Source: a filamentous cyanobacterium CCP3 (GTDB taxonomy: Bacteria; Cyanobacteriota; Cyanobacteriia; Phormidesmidales; Phormidesmidaceae). Taken from it: DNA of 62,492 nt. Location: assembly GCA_003022385.1 (NCBI GenBank), contig PYGV01000005.1, positions 1-62,492 of the forward strand, in the 5' to 3' direction. Within the stretch, counting starts at the first letter, position 1; each line of letters starts with the position of its first letter. Below the pieces are notes generated by a model, which was given only the letters and a program-made list of their open reading frames with translations, was not told the DNA's origin and searched no databases. Positions 9,502-18,391 of this stretch are shown here, in pieces. The translations under genes were made by a program, and so were the position numbers.

Positions 9502-10446
9502 CTATAAATCGGCGCCAATGTGGGTTGGGGCGATGGTTTCTAAGCCGTTGCTCCATGAGTCGCGGCCATCTGAGGTGGTGGGAACGGCAACAGGCTGATG
9601 CAGCCGAATGAGCTGGGCCAGGGTTTGTTTGAGCTGGGTGCGCGGCACAATTAAGTCGACAAAGCCGTGGTCGCGCAAATACTCAGCGGTTTGAAAGTCG
9701 TCGGGCAGCTTTTCGCGCAGGGTTTGCTCAACGACGCGGCGACCGGCAAAGCCAATGGTGGCTTTGGGCTCAGCCAAGATAATGTCGCCCAGCATAGCGA
9801 AGCTGGCGGTAACGCCGCCCGTGGTGGGGTGAGTCAGCACTGGTAGGTAGAGCAGCTTAGCGGTCTGGTGCTGCTGCAAGGCTCCAGAAATTTTGGCCAT
9901 CTGCATCAGGCTGAGCATGCCCTCCTGCATCCGCGCCCCTCCAGAGGCGCAGACAATGATCACCGGGCGACTTGTCGCGGTGCCTCGCTCGATCATGCGG
10001 GTGAGCTTTTCGCCCACCACCGAACCCATGCTGCCGCCCATGAAGCGAAAGTCCATGACGCCCATGGCTACGGGCAGACCGTCGAGGTCGCCTAAGCCGG
10101 TCTGCACGGCGTCGCTCAATTTGGTTTTGGACTGGGTGTCGCGCAGGCGATCGCTGTAGCCCTTGCGATCTTTAAACTTGAGCGGGTCCTGGGGCTGTAC
10201 GTGGGTGTCTAGCGCCTGCCAGGTGTTGGCGTCGATCAGCTGCCGGATGCGCTCATCGCTAAAAATACGGTGGTGGTGGCCGCATTCGCCACAAACCCAC
10301 TGGTTGGTGCGCAGGTCTTTGGTGTAGGTGAGAACGTCGCAGTGCTCACACTTAGTCCAAAGGCCATCGGCAATTTCTCGCTCCTGGCGGTCTTCGCTAA
10401 TGGGGCCTGACTTACGGCGATTGGCAAACCAGTCAAACAGTGACAT
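9502..10446 (-). CDS. accD: Acetyl-CoA carboxylase carboxyltransferase subunit beta
   Basis: With AccA this 314-residue subunit transfers carboxyl from biotin to acetyl-CoA, the first step of fatty-acid synthesis. The N-terminal Cys4 zinc finger is visible (Cys33, Cys36, Cys52, Cys55), followed by the crotonase-fold carboxyltransferase core with [20 protein letters not shown] and [16 protein letters not shown]. Length is normal. It stands alone on the minus strand upstream of psbV (200 bases). The start ATG is supported by the canonical MSLFDWF N-terminus. Confidence 0.95.
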   Translation of the reverse strand: MSLFDWFANRRKSGPISEDRQEREIADGLWTKCEHCDVLTYTKDLRTNQWVCGECGHHHRIFSDERIRQLIDANTWQALDTHVQPQDPLKFKDRKGYSDRLRDTQSKTKLSDAVQTGLGDLDGLPVAMGVMDFRFMGGSMGSVVGEKLTRMIERGTATSRPVIIVCASGGARMQEGMLSLMQMAKISGALQQHQTAKLLYLPVLTHPTTGGVTASFAMLGDIILAEPKATIGFAGRRVVEQTLREKLPDDFQTAEYLRDHGFVDLIVPRTQLKQTLAQLIRLHQPVAVPTTSDGRDSWSNGLETIAPTHIGADL

Positions 10447-10525
10447 GCGCGTGCGTTAGCTCAACGGCGACAGAACAATCTATCTAAATTTAGTGAGAGT
10501 GTCCAAAATGAACACGCCTTCCATC

Positions 10526-10732
10526 CTAGCGGGTTTGAGACCGCTGCGATAGATAGGTAGGGCTGGGGCTAATGCAGTGGCCCTTCACGGCATCCGTCAT
10601 GATGGCCTGGCAGAATTCGGTGCGGTAGACGGTTACCCCCTCCAGGCGAGCGTAGCGCAGGTTGGCCCCACTCAGGTCGGCCCCATCTAGCCTGACATCC
10701 TCCAGTGTGGTCCAGTAGCGGATACCACTATG
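10526..10732 (-). pseudogene. Remnant of a pentapeptide-repeat protein
   Basis: An open stretch of about 68 codons on the minus strand reads ...LEDVRLDGADLSGANLRYARLEGV, i.e. several A(D/N)LxX pentapeptides, then a Cys-containing tail ending at TAG (10526-10528). An in-frame TAA lies at 10733-10735 and no ATG, GTG or TTG with a ribosome site follows it, so it appears to be the C-terminal end of a decayed gene. It lies directly downstream of the GAF-cyclase stop, where it may be transcribed but not translated. Confidence 0.6.
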
Positions 10733-10753
10733 TTACCGCTATCCTGGCCGGGG

Positions 10754-13321
10754 TCATTTGGTCGTCATGATGTATACACCATCCCAGTCTTGCGGAGGGG
10801 GTTGGAGCAGATACTGGCGGGCTCGACTGAGGTGCACCGCCACGGCTTTATCGTCGGAGCGCAGCTGATGGGCCTGCTCAAACAGCGTTAGGGCCTCGTC
10901 AAAGCGCATAGCGGTATAGGCGCTGCGAGCCTGGGCATAGAGGTCTAAGAAGGCTTCGGTGTCGGCGGGAAGTGGGACATCCCGTTTATCGATCAGTTCG
11001 TAGAGACCAACGGCCTGCTGCTTGCCCTTGACCTGGGTGCGATCGAGCTCACGGACCCAAATTTTGTCGGCGCAGAGGGCATAGGTGTACTCGCTGATCA
11101 CAATGTCGCAGCCGTACTCTTTGGTGACGCCCTCTAGGCGAGAGCTGAGGTTAACCCCGTCACCAATCACGGTGTACTCCATTTTGCGCTGGGAGCCAAT
11201 GTTGCCCGACACCACCTCGCCCGAACTAATGCCAATGCCAATGCGGATCTCAGGCTGGCCCATGGCACCCCGCTCGGCATTGAACTGAGCCAGTCGCCGC
11301 CGCATGTCGAGGGCGCTCTGCACCGCTGCCCAGGCGTGGTTGCTGAGGGGCAGGGGCGCACCAAACACGGCCATCAGCGCGTCACCAATAAACTTGTCGA
11401 GGGTGCCCTCAAAGTGAAACACCGACTCCACCATGGTTTCAAAGTAGGCGTTGAGCATTTCAACGACTTTGTCGGCTTCTAGGTCTTCGGTGAGCGTGGT
11501 GTAGCCGCGAATGTCAGAAAAGAGCACGGTGACGTCTTTGCGATCGCCCTTCATTAATAAATCATCGCCCAGGGCCATCACCTGCTCGGCCACGCTGGGG
11601 GTCATGTAGCGGTAGAGAGTGCTCTTCATCCGCTTTTCCTGGCTGATGTCTTCGAGCACCAGCAGACCGCCCAGCACGCCGCCCTCTGGGTTGTTGAGGG
11701 GGTTAACGGTCAGGTTGATGCTGCGCTCGATGCGCTGCACGAGATCGGCGGGCACGGGCGGCGCGGCTACATTGCCCCAGGCTCGATAGATCTCGGGGTG
11801 GTTGGGATCGGGCAGCGCCAGTTCCGAAACAGGGTCTAGCCCGGTGCCAGGGCCGGGGGCAACGGCCACCCGCAGGCTCTGCTCAGGGACATAGTGGCGA
11901 GCCCCGTGCTTGAGGCTGTCTTCGAGACGAAAACGCAGGCTCTCGATCGGGATCGCGTCCCACACGGGGCGGTGCAGTAGGGCCGCCTGCCAGCGATCGC
12001 GAATCGTCCGACCGTGATCGCGCTCCTCGGGGCAGCCAATCAGCTCTAGGGCGGCGTCGTTGATGGTGACAATGCGGCCTTCCATATCGGTCGAGATGAC
12101 GGCATCGGAAAGGCTCTGCAAAATGTCTTTTTGGTACTGTTTTTCGACCAGCACGCTCTCAAACAGCTTGGCATTTTCGAGCGCTACCCCAGCCTGAATG
12201 TTGAAGGCCCGCATAAAGGCCTCGTCGGAGGTAGTAAACCTGCCGTGGGCCTTATTGATCAGCTGCGTGACGGCGATCAGCTTGCCGCCAGAATCATACA
12301 CGGGCATGCAGAGAATGGTGCGCGTGGTGTAGCCGGTGCGCTTGTCAGCGTCAGGGTTAAAGCGGGGATCTTGGTAGGCGTCGGGAATATTCAATACCTC
12401 GCCGGTGGTAGCTACATGGCCCACAATGCCGCTGGTGATGGGGCTGCGCAGCTCGACCAGCGACTTGCCGTCGCCCGACTTGACCTTGGACCACAGATCG
12501 CCGCTCTCGTCGTCGATTAGCCACAGGGTGCTGCGATCGGCCTGCATCAGCTGGCGGGCTTCTTCCATGACCGACTGCAGGGTTTTCTCTAAATCTAGGC
12601 TCTGCTCCAGCGACGAGATCGCCTTCAGCAGGGCGGCGACACCCTTTTGGTTGCGGGCGGCAATATAAAAAGAATTGCAGCTTTCTAGAATCACCCCAAG
12701 CGATTCGGCAAATTCTTTGAAGTGGCGCTCGTCTTGCTCGTTAAAGGGGGCATGGTTGAGCTTGTTGAGCAGCTGCACCACCGCCACGATGCTGTCGCTT
12801 TTTTTGCTCAGTACCGGCATGCAGAGAATGCTGCGGGTGCGGTAGCCGTGCTTTTGGTCGTAGGTGCTGTCAAAGCGATCGTCGGCGTAGGCGTCGGGAA
12901 TGTTGAGCGGCGTCACATTGGTTGCCACGTAGCCCGAGATGCCCTTGCCCATAGGAACGCGAATTTCGAGCGATCGCTCCCCGTCCCCCTGGGCAATTTT
13001 TGACCACAGCTCCTGCTTTTCATGGTCCACCATAAAAATAGTGGTGCGCTCGGCCTGCAAAATTTGGCCAATCTTGAGGGTAAAGGCTTCTAAAATCTGC
13101 TCCAGCATGATCTCCAACGACTCGTTGTTGATCATGTCGATGGCGCGCAAAAAATGCTCGAATTCCGCCGTAATCTGGTCGAGCAGGTTAATGAACTGAG
13201 GCGTCGGTAGGTCGCGTACCCGGTGGGTCAGAGAACTGTGCTGGTTGGCCAGAGACAGCGTGGTGATCATGCTGCGATGTTCGAAGACCGGCCCTGAGGA
13301 GCCATTGATCTGAGTTGCCAT
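10754..13321 (-). CDS. GAF-GAF-PAS class III adenylate cyclase
   Basis: The protein has about 855 residues from ATG 13321 (residues upstream of this Met are low-complexity and lack a ribosome site). Domain order is GAF1 (about 60-215), GAF2 (about 235-390), PAS with VEKQYQKDILQSLSDAVIST (about 395-560), then the cyclase domain (about 600-790) and a short helical tail resembling a TPR. Both catalytic metal Asp (FSDIRGYT; FIGDALM), the purine-selecting Lys (DKFIG) with Thr (EYTVIGD) and the transition-state Arg (LSSRLEG) are present, which favours ATP over GTP. There is no membrane segment, so cytoplasmic cAMP signalling gated by small-molecule binding to GAF is inferred. The two GAF domains share the SGYVAT/IPDAYxDxRF pattern and look duplicated. 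Confidence 0.9.
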   Translation of the reverse strand: MATQINGSSGPVFEHRSMITTLSLANQHSSLTHRVRDLPTPQFINLLDQITAEFEHFLRAIDMINNESLEIMLEQILEAFTLKIGQILQAERTTIFMVDHEKQELWSKIAQGDGERSLEIRVPMGKGISGYVATNVTPLNIPDAYADDRFDSTYDQKHGYRTRSILCMPVLSKKSDSIVAVVQLLNKLNHAPFNEQDERHFKEFAESLGVILESCNSFYIAARNQKGVAALLKAISSLEQSLDLEKTLQSVMEEARQLMQADRSTLWLIDDESGDLWSKVKSGDGKSLVELRSPITSGIVGHVATTGEVLNIPDAYQDPRFNPDADKRTGYTTRTILCMPVYDSGGKLIAVTQLINKAHGRFTTSDEAFMRAFNIQAGVALENAKLFESVLVEKQYQKDILQSLSDAVISTDMEGRIVTINDAALELIGCPEERDHGRTIRDRWQAALLHRPVWDAIPIESLRFRLEDSLKHGARHYVPEQSLRVAVAPGPGTGLDPVSELALPDPNHPEIYRAWGNVAAPPVPADLVQRIERSINLTVNPLNNPEGGVLGGLLVLEDISQEKRMKSTLYRYMTPSVAEQVMALGDDLLMKGDRKDVTVLFSDIRGYTTLTEDLEADKVVEMLNAYFETMVESVFHFEGTLDKFIGDALMAVFGAPLPLSNHAWAAVQSALDMRRRLAQFNAERGAMGQPEIRIGIGISSGEVVSGNIGSQRKMEYTVIGDGVNLSSRLEGVTKEYGCDIVISEYTYALCADKIWVRELDRTQVKGKQQAVGLYELIDKRDVPLPADTEAFLDLYAQARSAYTAMRFDEALTLFEQAHQLRSDDKAVAVHLSRARQYLLQPPPQDWDGVYIMTTK

Positions 13322-13464
13322 AGGAACCCTACTCAAGCGTGGCAGATGGGAACAAAAGCAGTGGGCACAATTCACTCTAACCGTATACCCCAGGTTAGGG
13401 CAGCAAAGTTGCAATTTGAACAGAATGCCCTCCCCCGACCATGACTTAGCATACCCACCCATCT

Positions 13465-14229
13465 TTAGGAATGTGGGGGTTGTACGATAGCGGTGTCAAA
13501 ACCAGCCTGCAAAAAAGCGACTATTTCAGCCCAGGCGGCATCGGTAGCGGCGGGATCGTAGCGGTAGCCATCGTCGCGCATGAAGGTATGGTTGGCCGAA
13601 TAAACCAGGGTTTTGTGCTCAACGTCCGCTGTCGCTAGGGCATTGAGAAGAGCGGTGCGCCCCTCGGCAGGTACGTGAGGGTCTTGATCCCCAAAAATGA
13701 GCAGCAGCCGCGCCGAAATCTCGCCCAAACGCTCTAGGGTGTCGGCGCTGTCTCGGCCTAACTTGCCGCTGTGAATGCCCGTTGGGTAGCAGCACACAGC
13801 CGCGCTGACCCCAGGGTTGAGGGCGGCGCGACAGGCCAGGTGACCACCAATGCAAAAGCCCAGGGTGCCAATCTGCCCAGGGGTGACAGCGGCATAATTT
13901 TGCAGCCAGTCCAGGGCCGCTGCGGCATCGGCGTCGTATTGGGCGATCGCGGTGCGACGGGCCGCATCGTTGCCCCGCAGACGCCCAATATCATTGGGTT
14001 CGATCACTGTGCCAACGGGTTCTAGCCGGTGAAAAATTTCGGGGGCGGCTACCACGTAGCCATAGCCAGCCAGGCGATCGGCCAGGCGCAGAATCGGCCC
14101 TCCCAGCTGGTAAATGTCGGAATAGAACAAAATGCCGGGGTACTGCCCAGCCGCAGCCGGTTCGACCACGTAGAGGCGCATCAGGCTGTCGTCTACGGTA
14201 AGGGCCTCGTTGTGGCGCTGAATTTGCAT
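13465..14229 (-). CDS. Dienelactone hydrolase family protein
   Basis: The 254-residue alpha/beta hydrolase has the DLH nucleophile elbow GFCIGG (Cys, not Ser), an Asp in FGDQDPHVPAEGR and the catalytic His in ANHTFMRDDGYRYDP. Family members cleave dienelactones, but most bacterial paralogues have unknown natural substrates. No signal peptide is present. It lies upstream of the GAF-cyclase on the same strand, with 143 bases between them, so linkage is weak. Confidence 0.87.
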   Translation of the reverse strand: MQIQRHNEALTVDDSLMRLYVVEPAAAGQYPGILFYSDIYQLGGPILRLADRLAGYGYVVAAPEIFHRLEPVGTVIEPNDIGRLRGNDAARRTAIAQYDADAAAALDWLQNYAAVTPGQIGTLGFCIGGHLACRAALNPGVSAAVCCYPTGIHSGKLGRDSADTLERLGEISARLLLIFGDQDPHVPAEGRTALLNALATADVEHKTLVYSANHTFMRDDGYRYDPAATDAAWAEIVAFLQAGFDTAIVQPPHS

Positions 14230-14425
14230 AGGTTAACCTCCAGGGTTCGCCAATGAAGGATATTTGCCAATAAAGATATAGAGCAATAGCAGCAGAGGTT
14301 GGGTTCGCCCCCTGAACCGTATACCTTGAAGCTGACATCTCTCCTCCAACCTCCTCAGCGATGTCGTACTGATAGTGGAGGATGATGGGATCAACGAGCG
14401 GTTACTTAAGACACAAGCGCCGGCC

Positions 14426-15373
14426 ATGACACTATTCTTTACCCCCGACCCCGCCCTGCAGACGACCCTCGATCGGGTGCTCGATCAGGTGCGGGCCGAG
14501 TTTGCCCTCACCCCCACGCAAATGGCCGTTACCTGGGTGGTGTACGACCCGCCCTACATTACCAATACGGGCGGAGCCCTCAGCGCCGCCGACTTTTGGC
14601 AGCGCCAGCCGCGCGGGGCCAGCTACCGAGGGGTCGAGCTCATTTATCCGGCCAGCGTGGTAAAGCTGTTTTACCTGGTGGCCGCCCATGAGTGGCTAGA
14701 ACACGGCATGATTCCCCCTTCGGCTGAGCTAGACCGGGCGCTTAAGGACATGATCGTAGAGTCGAGCAATGACGCCACGTCGCTGGTGGTCGATATGCTC
14801 AGCGGCACCACCAGCGGCCCAGAACTGCCCCCTGGCCCCTTTGAAACCTGGTGTCACCAGCGCAACATTGTCAATCGTTTTTTTCAGTCGCTCCAGTGGC
14901 CTGAGCTGACGGGGGTAAACCTCAACCAAAAACCCTGGGGCGATGGCCCCTACGGTCGAGAACGAGCCTTTGTGGGGGAGCACTACGACAATCGCAACCG
15001 ACTCACCACCAATGCGGTAGCCCGGCTCGTTCATAGCATTGCCGGTGGGGTGGCAGTCTCGGCGGCGCGATCGCAGACTATGCTCAATCTGATGCAGCGT
15101 TTGGTGCCCTCTGTTCCGCCAGCACCTGGCGAAGAAGACCAGGTGACCGGCTTTTTGGGGGCCGGTTTGCCCCCCGGTACCAGTCTGTATTCCAAGGCGG
15201 GCTACACCAGCCAGGTCCGTCACGATGCCGTTTACTTTGAGTTGCCGAGTGGCATTCCCGGTCTGCTAGTGGCTTTTACCGAAGGCCGCGAGCACAGCGG
15301 CAACCGTGACATCCTGCCCCGACTGGCTAGTTTGATTACTCAGGCCATTACCAACCCTGAACCTCTGGCCTAA
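14426..15373 (+). CDS. Class A beta-lactamase-fold serine hydrolase, no signal peptide
   Basis: The 315-residue protein has SxxK as S77-VV-K80 (ASVVKLFYL), an SDN-like S114-N115-D116, and a KTG-like SKAGYTS near the C-terminus; these are the three active-site elements of penicilloyl serine transferases. The protein starts MTLFFTPDPALQTT with no export signal, unlike true beta-lactamases, and the third motif is KAG rather than KTG. A cytoplasmic serine hydrolase or peptidase is therefore more likely than antibiotic resistance. ATG 14426 is chosen because the upstream in-frame extension is polar and unlike the family. Confidence 0.78.
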   Translation: MTLFFTPDPALQTTLDRVLDQVRAEFALTPTQMAVTWVVYDPPYITNTGGALSAADFWQRQPRGASYRGVELIYPASVVKLFYLVAAHEWLEHGMIPPSAELDRALKDMIVESSNDATSLVVDMLSGTTSGPELPPGPFETWCHQRNIVNRFFQSLQWPELTGVNLNQKPWGDGPYGRERAFVGEHYDNRNRLTTNAVARLVHSIAGGVAVSAARSQTMLNLMQRLVPSVPPAPGEEDQVTGFLGAGLPPGTSLYSKAGYTSQVRHDAVYFELPSGIPGLLVAFTEGREHSGNRDILPRLASLITQAITNPEPLA

Positions 15374-15672
15374 TGCTTAAGAAGCGGATTGATCCCGAAC
15401 GTGATCTGTCTTTTAGTAGAGTCGCATCTATCTTAGGTGGGTGCAAAATGTTGTCAGCATAGCCTTCCCCATGGGTTGAAGATGGTACAATTCAGCCAAT
15501 TTCGAAGATAAATGTGGTGTGTAGGCCCGTAGCGGCAGGAAACATTCAGTTTCAGTTTTCCTAGCTTTGTCTACGGCATTGCTGTTTCGAACTTGGTTGT
15601 TTCGAACCTGATTATTGTCGCTATTAGGCCAATAAGACCTGATTGTTGAAAATCTGAGGAGTGAACAGAATC

Positions 15673-16488
15673 ATGGCGTATCTCAAGCGAGTTTCTCTAG
15701 CGCTGAGCCTGGCCGCTGTAGCTGGTGCAGCAAGTCCTGCCCTGGCCCAAACCCAGCTGAGCGATCTAGAACTGACCGACAACGTTTTGGCTGAAGTAAA
15801 CGTCGCTCCCGCAGCAGTGGTTGAGTCCGCTGTAGAAGCCGTTGAGCCCGTAGACGCGGCGGCAACAGTAGACGTCGCTGAAGTAGTACAGCTTGAGGCT
15901 GTGGAGATCTCTCCTGGCGAAGCTAGCCTGCTAGCCCCGCCTGAGGAGGCCCCCTTGGCCAGCAACGATCTGTTTGCCGCTGGCGACATTGAAGCTGCTC
16001 TGCTGGCCGCCACCGTTGAAGCAGCCCCCGCAGCGGCTGACTCTGTCGATCTGGCTCAGGTCACCCCCACTACCGTTTCTGTCTCCCCCAACTACCTGGG
16101 CGTAGGCGGCAACATTGGTATTGGCAATCGCGGCCAAAGCGCTCTGTCTAGCTTTGGTTTCAATGTCATTAGCAAAATCTCTCTAGGGCCTCGCTTTTCC
16201 CTGCGGCCTGGGGCTACTATCACTAACGATCGCTCGGGCTTCACTATTCCTCTCACCTATAACTTCAACACCCTCTCCTACGGTGGTTTTCTCGCTCAGC
16301 CCTACGTTGGGGCTGGGGTTGAAATTCCCACCAGCGGAAACGTTGGGCTGCTGCTCAATGCCGGCGCTGATGTACCTATCTCCAGCAACTTCACCCTTAA
16401 CGGAGTGGCCAATTTTCGGGTGACCGATGGCTTTGCCCTGGGCATTGCCGTAGGAGTAGGCTACAACTTCCCCTTCTTCTTTGACTAA
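15673..16488 (+). CDS. Exported Ala/Val/Glu-rich protein with C-terminal beta-barrel-like domain
   Basis: The 271-residue precursor starts at ATG 15673, with GAGGAG 11 bases upstream. A signal peptide ends at SPALAQ (about residue 25). The next ~110 residues are an acidic, Ala/Val/Glu-rich linker with short repeated AVEAVEPVDAAATVD-type blocks. The last ~120 residues alternate polar and apolar positions (GVGGNIGIGNRG, SLRPGATITNDRSG, VGVGYNFPFFFD) and end in aromatic residues, as outer-membrane barrels do. The barrel is small (perhaps eight strands). A role in the outer membrane is inferred; I do not recognise a named family. It has a ~300-base leader and a strong terminator. Confidence 0.65.
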   Translation: MAYLKRVSLALSLAAVAGAASPALAQTQLSDLELTDNVLAEVNVAPAAVVESAVEAVEPVDAAATVDVAEVVQLEAVEISPGEASLLAPPEEAPLASNDLFAAGDIEAALLAATVEAAPAAADSVDLAQVTPTTVSVSPNYLGVGGNIGIGNRGQSALSSFGFNVISKISLGPRFSLRPGATITNDRSGFTIPLTYNFNTLSYGGFLAQPYVGAGVEIPTSGNVGLLLNAGADVPISSNFTLNGVANFRVTDGFALGIAVGVGYNFPFFFD

Positions 16489-16559
16489 AGCTTGAACGGA
16501 ACTGAATGGAAAATTGTTTGGTGAGGCCTGACTGAAGCCAAGCAAACGCTTCAACCAAG

Positions 16560-16589
16560 GGAATCGCTATCGATAGCGATTCCCCTTTT
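16560..16589 (+). terminator. Rho-independent terminator of the exported barrel gene
   Basis: GGAATCGCTA (16560-16569), loop TCGA, TAGCGATTCC (16574-16583), then CCTTTTTT. It lies 72 bases past the preceding stop and 43 bases before the recQ start. Confidence 0.85.
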
Positions 16590-16631
16590 TTCTGCTTGGG
16601 CATTCTGAGGGCACAGCTTGAGGGTGTGGCC

Positions 16632-18083
16632 ATGGCAGAAACGACTGTGGCCTGGAGCGAGGTGCTTCAGGCCTTTCAGCGTATTTGGGGGTACAGCGAT
16701 TTTCGTTCGCCTCAAGATGCGATCGTCAGAGCGCTGCTAGAGCATCGAGATGTTTTGGTGGTGCTGCCCACGGGTGGGGGCAAATCTATCTGCTTTCAGC
16801 TGCCAGCACTGCTGCAGTCGGGCCTGACGCTGGTGGTATCGCCTCTAGTGGCGCTGATGGAAAACCAGGTGCAAGACCTGCATGACAAAGCGTTACCAGC
16901 GGCCACCCTTCACAGCCAGCTGCCACCGCCCCAGCGCCGCAAAACCCTTCAGGCGCTAGAGCAACAGGCCTTACGATTGCTCTACGTGTCGCCAGAAACC
17001 CTGCTCAGCCCGCCTGTGTGGGAGCGGCTGTGCCAGCCGGAGCTGCGCCTCAACGGGCTGATCCTGGATGAAGCGCATTGTTTAGTGCAGTGGGGTGAAA
17101 CTTTTCGCCCGGCCTACCGGCGACTGGGGGCGGTACGGGCGGCGCTGCTGGCCTGTCGCCCGTCGGGCAGCACACTGCCGATCGCGGCCTTTACCGCCAC
17201 CGCCGACCCCGCAGCCCAGCAGACGCTGAAAGATGTCTTACAGCTCCAGTCGCCCCAGGTGGTGCGGCTCAACCCCCACCGCCCCAACCTCGACCTGCAC
17301 GTTAAAGCGGTGGTCAGCGAGGGGCAGCGCAGAGGCTCGCTGAGGCGTTATTTGCAGCAGCATTCTGGCCAGGCGGGGTTAGTGTACGTGCGCACCCGCC
17401 GCGACAGCGAGGCGCTGGCCGAGCAGTTGAGCGATCGCTACCGAGTGGCTCCCTACCACGCCGGGTTGAGCAGCCGCGATCGCCGCCAGATCGAGTCCGA
17501 CTGGATGGCCGACAAACTTCAGTTTGTGGTCTGCACCTCGGCCTTTGGCATGGGAATTTCAAAATCGAATACCCGCTGGGTGGTGCACTACCAGGCCCCC
17601 TGCACCATCACCGAGTACGTGCAGGAGGTGGGTAGAGCCGGGCGCGACGGCAAGGCGGCTGAGGCGCTGACGCTGGTGAGCGAGCCAACGGGCTGGCTGG
17701 AGCCGGGCGATCGCCAGCGGGCCAAGTTCTTTGAGGCCCAGACTCAGACGCTACAGCAAAAGGCCCAGCGATTGGTGAGCCAGATTCCGCCCAGCGGCGA
17801 TGTGCGCGATATTGGCCAGCAGTTTGAGCATGGGGCCATTTCCCTATCGTGGCTGCACAGCGTGGGGCAGCTAGAGTGGGTCAGCCCGTTTCACTACCAG
17901 CTCACCAAAACGGCTCAGCAGCCACCAAGCTTGCAGGGGGCAGCCAGTCGGCAGATGCACCAGTTTCTGCACAGTCGCCAGTGTCGCTGGCAGGGGCTAC
18001 TGATCGCGTTTGGCTTTCGCACCGAGGCGCAGCACTTGAGTCACTGCGGGCACTGTGACAACTGCGCCAGGCGCGATCGCTAG
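16632..18083 (+). CDS. recQ: RecQ-family ATP-dependent DNA helicase, short form
   Basis: The protein has 483 residues from ATG 16632. SF2 motifs in order are LPTGGGKS (46-52), VVSPLVALMENQ, DEAHCLVQWG, TATADP, VYVRTRRDSE and FGMGISKSNTRWVVHY, with QEVGRAGRDG. The C-terminus ends with a Cys cluster CGHCDNCARR that completes a RecQ zinc site. There is no HRDC domain and the winged helix is reduced, as is common in cyanobacterial RecQ. It unwinds 3' overhang duplexes during recombination repair. The gene stands alone between two well-marked intergenic hairpins. Confidence 0.9.
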   Translation: MAETTVAWSEVLQAFQRIWGYSDFRSPQDAIVRALLEHRDVLVVLPTGGGKSICFQLPALLQSGLTLVVSPLVALMENQVQDLHDKALPAATLHSQLPPPQRRKTLQALEQQALRLLYVSPETLLSPPVWERLCQPELRLNGLILDEAHCLVQWGETFRPAYRRLGAVRAALLACRPSGSTLPIAAFTATADPAAQQTLKDVLQLQSPQVVRLNPHRPNLDLHVKAVVSEGQRRGSLRRYLQQHSGQAGLVYVRTRRDSEALAEQLSDRYRVAPYHAGLSSRDRRQIESDWMADKLQFVVCTSAFGMGISKSNTRWVVHYQAPCTITEYVQEVGRAGRDGKAAEALTLVSEPTGWLEPGDRQRAKFFEAQTQTLQQKAQRLVSQIPPSGDVRDIGQQFEHGAISLSWLHSVGQLEWVSPFHYQLTKTAQQPPSLQGAASRQMHQFLHSRQCRWQGLLIAFGFRTEAQHLSHCGHCDNCARRDR

Positions 18084-18237
18084 GGGCTAGATCTCCATTG
18101 GAGCTGCCATTATAGACGATTCCCATTCTGAGATACTTCGTGAATGCGCCGCAGACAATTGAACAATTATTGCCATCCTCCGTCTAATCGCCAGGGGCGC
18201 AAAAGCTCTTGGTCCCTGGGCACAAAGTTGCGTTCTG

Positions 18238-18259
18238 TCTGCTGATTCAAATCAGCAGA
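18238..18259. promoter_or_regulatory. 22-bp near-perfect palindrome upstream of the radical SAM gene
   Basis: TCTGCTGATT (18238-18247) and AATCAGCAGA (18250-18259) are perfect inverted arms with a 2-base centre. It lies 155 bases past recQ and 132 bases before the radical SAM start. There is no T-run, and the 2-base centre is poor for an RNA loop, so a DNA-binding site for a dimeric regulator is favoured over a terminator. The rest of the 308-base gap shows no gene. Confidence 0.5.
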
Positions 18260-18391
18260 AATGATGGTTTTAAGGCTGAACTAGCAGTTTCTTTGATGGA
18301 TTTCAACGGCCAAAGGTACAAATTTCAACCGTCTGCGTTTGATTATTTCAGTTAACTCCTCTAGCATGGCGAGGATACCCATACGGTCTCT

